Shown in pieces: positions 56,401-64,000 of a stretch of DNA of 64,000 nucleotides (within the stretch, counting starts at the first letter, position 1; every line of letters begins with the position of its first letter). Source of the stretch: Brachypodium distachyon (Eukaryota > Streptophyta > Magnoliopsida > Poales > Poaceae); assembly GCF_000005505.3 (NCBI RefSeq), contig NC_016132.3, positions 57,550,914 to 57,614,913 of the forward strand. Direction: 5' to 3'. Below the pieces are notes generated by a model that had not been told where the DNA came from, ran no database searches, and saw only the letters and a list, made by a program, of their open reading frames with translations. The position numbers were made by a program, and so were the translations under genes.

Positions 56401-56765
56401 CTACTAGATCGCATTACTAGCTAGCCTCCATGTAATGATCTTAACTTTAGCTGATCAAGTATGAATCAATCAATCTTTGACAACAAAGCACCGTATCTCA
56501 CTAGGCATATAATATACGTTAGGCTTGTTTGGAATTGGATTAGTATAACTGGTAGTTAATTACATCCAATTAGCAACTGATATATCAAAAGCAGCGCACT
56601 AAAACCAATGACAAGATGGCAATAACACTAAGGCCAAGTATATATTAATTAATTGCTATACCCAAATACCAGCTGGTGCAAGCATGCTAAGCTTGCAAAA
56701 GCATATGCATATAGTCTAAAGGTCCATTTGCAGCCTGTGTTTGCGAAAACATATATTCTTATGTA

Positions 56766-57102
56766 CTCCTTTCACTTCTAAATAGTAGTATATTTACGTT
56801 TGTCCTAAATCAAACTTAGAAAAGTTGGACTAGGTTTATATAAAAAACATCAACATGCATCTACGTACCAAATTAATATATTTTATGATGGATACATTGA
56901 AACTAATTTTGGATTGTAAAACTTGGTATATTTTTCTATAAAGTTGATCAAACCTAAGGAAGTTTGACTTATGACAAACCTAATGTACTAAATACTACTC
57001 CCTCTAATTCTAAATTCTTGTCATTGTTTTAGTTCAAATTTGCACTAAAACAACGACAAGAATTTAGAATTGGAGGGAGTATTTTTTAGAAACGAAGGAA
57101 GT
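56766..57102. mobile_element. Stowaway-type MITE interrupted by a second MITE
   Basis: The left end CTCCTTTCACTTCTAAATAG faces the right end TTTTTTAGAAACGAAGGAAG. The interior holds paired words such as AAACTTAGAAAAGTTGGACTA and complementary TTTGACTTATGACAAACC. The right terminal repeat is split by the 82-bp element at 56998-57079. Confidence 0.75.
56998..57079. mobile_element. 82-bp Stowaway MITE nested in another MITE
   Basis: The ends CTCCCTCTAATTCTAAATTC and GAATTTAGAATTGGAGGGAG are a nearly perfect inverted repeat, with TA on both sides (56996-56997 and 57080-57081). It has the same length and interior as the element in the NLR-2 intron at 4562-4643. Confidence 0.92.
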
Positions 57103-59032
57103 GTGTCAGAGAAAATGTATGCCTCTCTGGAACTCGAGAAAATCAATTTGGAGCTCAATGACGCTGTCTCCTAGATCGAAAAAATAGCATTTGCAAGAAG
57201 ACCCAAAAAAAATGGCATCGCGTACTAGATGCGTCGTGCAATAAATTAGCACCATACGAGCTAGCCTGCACTATTTTGTGCAAAAAAATATTTACTTTTG
57301 TTTTGTGTTGCACAAAATAAAAAGGCTGCGAACGAAGTCAAAATAAAATAAATATTGAGATCATCAAATAAAAGTAATATCATTATTATTATTACATTTA
57401 TAAGGAAAATATTTGACATTCAATTAAATATTAGTAGAAACATATTTATATAAAGTTGAAATTTAACTTGAAACATATTTATATATTAAAGTAGTCGTCA
57501 AAATTGTATTTTAAACCGGCTGGATGGACCGTGATAGAATCATGCCAAGCTTCCTAAAATACAGTTCTCCTGTACTTCTTTAGCAGAGACCTTGGGTGAG
57601 CAAACTAGGTTACTAGGCAATCTATTGTCTCCAGTAAAAAGAGCACTCAAGCCGCCGGTTCTCATTTGCAAATAAGTCAAATTGATTAGTGCAGCTTTGC
57701 AATGCTGCGAGAGAGATTTGGTTGGTTTGGTTCGTGCCGGCCGGGTGCCGGGCATATTAGGACCAAATCCTGATCGTGTTTAACCCGGCATCATGTCTCC
57801 TAAAAGCCCAGCCGTGAGGGTCCACATCCAAATAAAGTTGCTGATGCTCCGCTATTCCTATTAGGGCAAACAATTACCATGTGCCTCGGTAGTTGCTTAT
57901 TCATATGCTGTTTCCTGCTTCAGAATCTTATGCTGCGATAGAATATCTCTCTGGCATTTATTTTGGCACTAGAAAATTCATCAAAGTTTTGCAGGAAAAG
58001 TAAAGATCAGGGGTGACTCAAATTAATGTCATTTTGGTCACTCATTTTAACTGTTCAAATCTGTTATCGGCTAATCCACGATACCCAGATCTAGCCTGCA
58101 CCGGCCGCTACTAGGTTGAGGGGCACTTGTCGAACAACACCACACAAAGTAGAACATGCTTGCTGCCCTCCAAGCCACCGCCGTGTGTTCCCATGGAACC
58201 ATCTACCGCTGGCTGAATCCCTCTCAAGGCAAACACGACAACACACTGTTCTTCACGCACGCGGGCTTTGCCTGTCGGCATCCGCAAGGGGCGTCAAGGG
58301 GAAGGAGGTAGGAGACGCAGTGGAGGTAGATGCTAGGTTTCCACCACCGTGTCACCAAGGGATAGCGGTGCGAGAGGCTCTAATGAAATAAATCAAATCT
58401 CTTGTTTTTATCGGTCCGAATAGCATTTTTTTTACTAGTTCAAGTTGCAAGATTCTGGACCAAGATGAAATGGGAAAGAACCAGAGGAAATTATCAGACA
58501 AAGTTATTTACAATATACTTTGTAATGATACGCTCCAGCATTTATGCTGATTCGTCTTGATCGGTGATACATCATAGATGTCTGAAAAAACATTATTACC
58601 CATCAATAGGGAGCACTTATTGTTTGCCCCATTCCACTCAAATGGTAGATCAGGTGGCAAGAATATTAAAACTAAGATGTCGCGTCTTTAATTTATGGTC
58701 CTTTCACATGTCCTTGATATAAACTGATTAAAATACATGCATGTGTTTGTTAACCTGTGACACAAAAACATGAAAGTCAACGTTGCTCAGATTCTGTACT
58801 ATACTTTTCTAGACACCTTCGGATGATGTTGTCTCAAAATAAATGAACATTTTTGGATCATGCTTCATGACGTGTAGACTAATTTACCTTGCTTGCAGTC
58901 GCAGGGTGCACCTATCATTTGGATCAAACGTGTACTAGTACGTACAGTACCTTTGATGCTATTTATCGGTTAATATCCGAACTTATTCTATATGTAACTT
59001 AATCATTGTTTCCCTTCATATTGCTACTGCAA

Positions 59033-59050
59033 TCTCTCTCTCTCTCTCTC
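59033..59050. repeat. (TC)n microsatellite
   Basis: Nine uninterrupted TC units. A second run of the same kind is at 59969-59988. Confidence 0.95.
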
Positions 59051-61993
59051 CTGATTTTTAGCCGCTGTGAAGTTTTTTTACCTAGGAAACTTGGAGATGA
59101 ATATTAAGTAAGTTCTTTTTCCATCCATATTGATTGAATATAGTTTTATAGCACTTTCGATTTGAGAGTATGTCAATTGGCGTGGTTGTATGGACTTGTA
59201 TGAACTCATGTATGTACTTTATTAGAATATTATTCTTTCCTTCCATGTTGTGCTTTATGTTATTTCCACACCTTCTCTCTCTCTATGCTATTCTCTTTAA
59301 TCATATCGTACAGTTGTATGATGTAAAAGCTATCTAATTTATGCTAGAGAATGCCTCTACTACATATATATATATTTAATTAATCTTTGATAATAATACA
59401 AGAAAAAACAAAGTCCACGCAAATATTCATACGCTTTCCAATTTAACAAGCACCACCACATATAATTTGCGGACCAAATATGACAAAAATACCAGAGTAA
59501 TACGAGAGGGATGCAAATCGTTGATGGCTATACAAGAACAAGAAGATAACAATGCGAATATCCATATGCTGGTATTTCAGTAAACCCCACTACAAGAATC
59601 TTAAGCAGATTGTGATCGATCATGTGAGTATTACCAGAGGGGAAAAAAGAAGCCAAAAATGATAGACATAAGGACTATAAAAACAATGCCATCACCAGAT
59701 TTAGGTGGCGCGCGGAGCAATCTCTCAAATTTCCACTAACCTAAAGTTGATGTATGCCAGATGAAGCATATAAAATTTTGTGTAGGTTCATAGCTATGCC
59801 AAATTATTCGTCACCTAGTGTGATCAGTGATGGAATCTTTTATTAATAAATAATGAACTCTTAACCTTATTCACTTCTACTCGGTATTTGTTCCATTTTT
59901 TAATTGATTCAGACTACAGTTAGATACATGTTAACCATAATTATTTATTCTTAAGAAATTGTTCGCTACTCTCTCTCTCTCTCTCTCTACTTGTACACAT
60001 AGCTCTTGTAAGTTTTCTCAAATTTTTGTACATTTAGACCCCAAAGCCTAATTAATCATGCTACCCTTATTTCCCTAGACAAATAATTAATGTTATCCTC
60101 CTATTTGGGCGAGGGGAGGTACCGGAGCCAAGAAGAGATTGGAGAACAATAGAACTAATGGTGCAATTAATTGCATGAGAATAGTACGAGAGAGAATCCA
60201 AATAACATTTTGTCCTGCTTCTTGCTTATTTTCTCTCCAAAAGGTTGCATGTAGAAGTAAAAAGAAATAGAGGAAGTACTGCACATGCATGTACAACACC
60301 ACAAACGCGATGGCAATGCAAATATGGTTTGAAGGTTTCCTTCTGCAAAGGAGAGACAAAAAGATGTTAGTCTTTAAATATTACTCCCTGCATTTGAAAC
60401 TATATGACATTTGGTATATGAACGTTCAAAGATACAACGTTGAGCGTTGCTTTTTATATGAATGTGTTAGTAGAAGGAATTGAAATAACATAATTATAAA
60501 ATATTTTCCGTGACAAATATAATGACATTATTTGCATTTGACATATCACAATAATTTACACATATCATAACTCAAAGTTAGAAGAGTTTGATTGCATGCC
60601 TAAATTATTCGTATATGTGTATAGTTTACCCTTATTTTTTTCTACACTTCTGTCGCCATTTAACAATTTTAGATGAATTCACATTGTTGACCTAAGAAGT
60701 GTGATGAGAAGTACATATTGTCCAAATATGGGGTAGTAGGTCTAGGACAACATCTACTCCATTCTGTGCTACTAATAAGTTTGGCGCACACAAGTTAAAC
60801 GAAAAGTAGGGGCCAAGAGCAAGTTGGGTAAAGGGTGACAGAGCATTTTCTGAGGGTGGGAAGGGAGCATATTTCTGGAGACATATCCTAACTGATATAG
60901 CAAATGCCTCGGATTTTTTTGCTGTGAGACAATTCTACTCTTACACCTAAAGGAGCATCCACTGTATAGTAAAGTTTTGATCTTTGTGTTGTCATAATGC
61001 TTGGCGCAATCATCGGTTAGTTCTGTTTTAGGGAAGCTTCTTAGTGATTCAGATATTTTTTTTAGTGGCACGGTGAGATTTCAGATGGTCTGTTGAGGAA
61101 CAGATCCCAAGTCATGACAACAATTTTTAGACCAAAAACATTCAGAATTAAGTGGTGTAAGTAAAAAGGATCTTGATATAGAAAATCATGACACCTATGG
61201 TAAAAAAATCATACTGTATACAAAGCCATCCATGAGTGAGAATATAATATGGATCTAGTCTAGAACCCAAATCCTAGAGACCCCAGCTGATAAACCACAC
61301 TTGACAATGCCCGATGCCACATCACCCACTCTTATCACCATGTGTGGCCATGAGACAAAGGCATGCATGATAGATGGCGCTTGGGACTCACACTTGACAC
61401 AAGTGCAAGAACTAGGTAGGGCAAAGGGGAGGGGCTAGGGAAGGTGGTTGACAAGAAACAAATGAGTAAAGATAAGTGAATAGGCTGCCCCCTAGACCAG
61501 GCCCATATCTACTCATGTCTCTCCATCTCACTACATTCCACCCCAAATCCTGCCCCCTTGTCTTGCTCTCAGATCGGTCGGTCGATCAGAGCCCCTGTGC
61601 ACCAACCATGCACAAAGATCCTCACCATCGTTCTTTAACTTTGCCCGGGGCTGGAGCCTGAATGACACATTGATTAGCTACAAATAGTGCAGCTTTTGAG
61701 AAGTGATTGGGCTCACATCATCGTGTCTAGCATAATTGGAAGCCTTCACCACCAAGGGATTCCGGTGACCTAAGAAGCCACGAAACCCATGCAGATCGAT
61801 GCTGTGTTTGCTACAGAAATTTGATTCTCGCCCATCCTTTTTTCACAGAGCGTATGTTGGGATCTGCGGAGTGACTGCGTGCACTTGTTAGCAAATACTA
61901 CTAGTACAGAGTGTATTTTTGGTAGTACAAGTACAAAAGGACTTGCTTGGTAATTCGAAATTAATTTAAAGAGAATGATATCTTAATTAGTTA

Positions 61994-62178
61994 CTCCCTC
62001 CAATTCATAATAAGTGCTGTTGATTGGTATACTCCCTCCATCCATATTAATTGTCTCAAATTTGTCCAAATATAAATGTATCTATACGTAAAAAACATCT
62101 AACCTGTAATATTTCGACAATTAATATGGATCAGATGGAGTACTAGATCTGGCACTTATTATGGATCGGAGGGAAAGA
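61994..62178. mobile_element. Stowaway MITE in the right inverted arm, split by a second MITE
   Basis: The left end CTCCCTCCAATTCATAATAA pairs with the right end TTATTATGGATCGGAGGGA. The homologous element in the left arm (about 53033-53115) is not split. Confidence 0.85.
62032..62140. mobile_element. 109-bp Stowaway MITE nested in another MITE
   Basis: The ends CTCCCTCCATCCATATTAAT and ATTAATATGGATCAGATGGAG are inverted repeats with TA target duplications (62030-62031 and 62141-62142). It is related to the element at 43166-43279. Confidence 0.92.
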
Positions 62179-62810
62179 GTATTTCCGTATAAGGTTATGC
62201 ATCAGATGACCATTGCGCGTGGAGTCTCCAGCTTTTTTGTCGATATATAAGTAGGCACGTAGCTAATCTATACTACTAATACTGTGCAGTGGAGTACCGT
62301 ACTATACTCCTACACAACACGACGAACCCGGCCCCTTTGTGCTAAGTCGACAAAAGCCTAGAGCGTGCAAGGAGCTGGGTGAGTGAGGCGTGGAGTGATG
62401 AGACATCTCGATCAGAGACACAGAGAACACAGAGAGATCCTGTATATATATAGCCAGTCATGTATATATAGCTATCGCCGCAAAAGCCATTTTCGTCGAC
62501 GACAGTGGTACCTAGGACGACGTAGCTGTAGTACACGCGTGCTTCTCCTCTTTTTTTTTTTTTAGAGGAAAAACGCATGCTCCTCGTGTAATCGTGTCTG
62601 TAGGTCGACTCGTGTGGCCCATGAAAGACATGTGCGAGAGCGACGGCCAATCGGCCGGGCCAAGATTCATTGATGGGGACAACACAACACATCGACGACG
62701 CAAGGCCCGCTCAGCTCCTTCCGTAGCCCAACGGGCCCTGAATCTATCCTTGTCATTTTTTTCCTGTGCCCGCGCCAGTCCAGGAGTCTGCTGGGCAGGA
62801 CGAGAATGGG

Positions 62811-62876
62811 CCTGGAGGGATATATTGTTAGCTCGGCCCAGAACCTGGAGGGATATATTGTTAGCTCGGCCCAGAA
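62811..62876 (+). repeat. Exact 33-bp tandem duplication
   Basis: Two copies beginning CCTGGAGGGATATATTG and ending CTCGGCCCAGAA lie at 62811-62843 and 62844-62876. Confidence 0.95.
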
Positions 62877-63089
62877 TTGGTGCGGTCCGTCGTCGCGCGC
62901 GGCGTCCGTTACGGCCCAGGATTACAAGCTGGAGTAGGTCGCCCAGCAGCTCTGTCAGTTTTGCTAAAAAAAAAGCAGCTCTGTCAGTCTACAGCAGCAG
63001 AGCAGGGCCAGCCAGGCTGCAGGAGCAGGATGACACACAAGCTGAATGGCAACATTTTTTGTAAAGCTGAACGCGGCATTTTTTTACGA

Positions 63090-63614
63090 GTAAAATACAC
63101 CACTAGTTCATGAACTTGACAAAAATGAACAGTGTAGTCCACGAACTCGGAAACGCACACTTAAACCCCTAAACTGGGACTACTGTGTCACTTTAGTCCA
63201 AAAACGGTTCAGCGAGGTTTAAGCACGTCACGTCGGTTTCGGCGACCTCTTCACCGGCGTACTCTTGTCAAAATTTAGCGTTGTGGGCCTGATAACAACC
63301 TCAGGCGAGGCGGCGTCGGCAACGGCGTGGTTCTTACGGCCCCAGGATCCCCGCCTAGACACAGCTGCCTTGCCCCTCGTGGACGGATCGAGCATGCGAA
63401 TTTGCAAAAAAAAATTCTAAGAAAATCGAGTAGCAGCCTGTGGTCTTGGCCGAAGCCGACGTGGCGGCCACATGACGTGTTTAAGCCTCGCCACACCGTT
63501 TTTGGACTAAAGTGACACAATAGTCCAAGTTTAGGGGTTTAAGTGTGCGTTTTCCGAGTTCGTGGACTAAAATGTTCATTTTTGCTAAGTTCATGTACTA
63601 GTGGTGTATTTTAC
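63090..63614. mobile_element. Foldback MITE, about 525 bp
   Basis: The left end GTAAAATACACCACTAGTTC is the complement of the right end near 63595-63614. Pairing continues inward through GTCCACGAACTCGGAAA, CTTAAACCCCTAAACT and GTGTCACTTTAGTCCAAAAAC, so each arm is about 150-170 bases. No coding capacity. The terminal sequence differs from the foldback element at 7464-7900, although the architecture is the same. I could not assign a superfamily. Confidence 0.8.
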
Positions 63615-64000
63615 TTTTTTTTATTTACAAGTGTCGAATAATAATCACAAGTCTGGAAAACGACGGAGAAACCTGAAGCGGATTGTGACTCAAGTGGACA
63701 GCAAGACAGAGTTGCAACAAGGAAGACGGATCAAATGGCAATGGAAATGCAGTGCTCTCGAGCCGCCGTCTTGGTTTCCATGAAATGCAATTGGAAGCTG
63801 CCGCACGATCGATCTGGCTCCATGTCGACGGAATTTGTTGGCTCCCTGCTACGTGCCAAATCCAAGTGGAAGCACGTTCAGTCATACAAGTGGTTCAGTA
63901 AAATGTAACACACCAAAACAGAGTTCATCCAAATACATTGCAGCAATTTTCACTATTGCAAACTAATTAGTTGGCCTATTCCTCTTGTCCTTTTTTAGTT

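Larger units (their letters stand above)
53460..61691. other. 8.2-kb AT-rich spacer between inverted arms, no gene recognised
   Basis: No open frame above 100 codons and no domain was seen. Contents: a nested MITE pair at 56766-57102, (CT)n runs at 59033-59050 and 59969-59988, and a MITE-like fragment near 60384. Near-repeats with GGAGTATCTTGC and GCTGTCGCACTCACTGGATC occur at about 56080-56120 and 56207-56247, a short direct duplication of about 127 bases. The stretch 61240-61690 is pyrimidine-rich like a promoter, but no downstream gene follows in that orientation. Confidence 0.5.
61692..62455 (-). repeat. Right arm of a large inverted duplication
   Basis: The arm is about 764 bp, complementary to 52653-53459. 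The inner 150 bases (61692-61850) are the best conserved. The arm lacks a piece of the left arm (around 53140-53190), and it has gained a 109-bp MITE at 62032-62140. Confidence 0.9.
62456..64000. other. Intergenic right end of the window
   Basis: No gene is supported. It contains a 33-bp tandem duplication and a long foldback element. The last 385 bases show nothing recognisable. Confidence 0.5.

Noticed and set aside
62360..62385. GCGTGCAAGGAGC in the right inverted arm resembles the start of a miR160 star sequence
   Set aside because: Only 13 bases match from memory and no partner resembling the mature miR160 lies within hairpin distance on either side.

Overview
The window is plant nuclear DNA, most likely from a grass of the pooid type. 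The evidence is spliced genes with GT-AG introns, GC-rich 5' exons, many Stowaway-type MITEs, coiled-coil NLR genes of cereal type, and the gene order itself. A beta-1,3-glucanase, a hexokinase and a cytokinin dehydrogenase lie close together, which recalls the end of rice chromosome 1, where (from memory) OsCKX4 and OsHXK3 are neighbours and glucanase genes lie nearby. No LTR retrotransposon was recognised in 64 kb, so the region is compact. The species cannot be fixed from sequence alone.

Layout. 1-12.1 kb: a direct tandem cluster of three CC-NB-LRR immune receptor genes. The first enters from the left edge and carries a 13-bp frameshifting deletion. The second is broken by a 1-nt frameshift and a TGG-to-TGA stop. 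The third is intact (918 aa, two coding exons). 13.6-15.0 kb: a secreted GH17 beta-1,3-glucanase on the minus strand. 16.3-18.1 kb: two small minus-strand genes, an acidic protein of unknown function and a probable plastid membrane protein. 18-34 kb: gene-poor DNA with a 5'-truncated LINE that has a 13-bp target duplication, MITEs, an old tandem duplication and a 1.4-kb array of about 258-bp units. 34.8-40.2 kb: a nine-exon hexokinase (501 aa) with an N-terminal membrane anchor and altered motif residues. 43.8-45.8 kb: a five-exon cytokinin oxidase/dehydrogenase (523 aa) on the opposite strand, tail to tail with the hexokinase. 49.3-52.7 kb: a dead hAT element whose transposase is broken by a 214-bp tandem duplication. 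52.7-62.5 kb: an inverted duplication with arms of about 0.8 kb around 8.2 kb that has no recognisable gene. 62.5-64 kb: non-coding DNA with a foldback MITE.

How the genes relate. The NLR cluster and the glucanase (PR-2 type) are both defence functions. The hexokinase (sugar phosphorylation or sensing) and the cytokinin dehydrogenase (hormone breakdown) are metabolic and developmental, and look like a conserved ancestral pair. No operon-like relation exists; each gene has its own promoter. No wholly new biochemical system was identified. The most unusual structures are the long inverted duplication with a strongly conserved inner block, the 258-bp satellite-like array, the two dated MITE-in-MITE insertions and the pattern of inactivating lesions in the NLR cluster.
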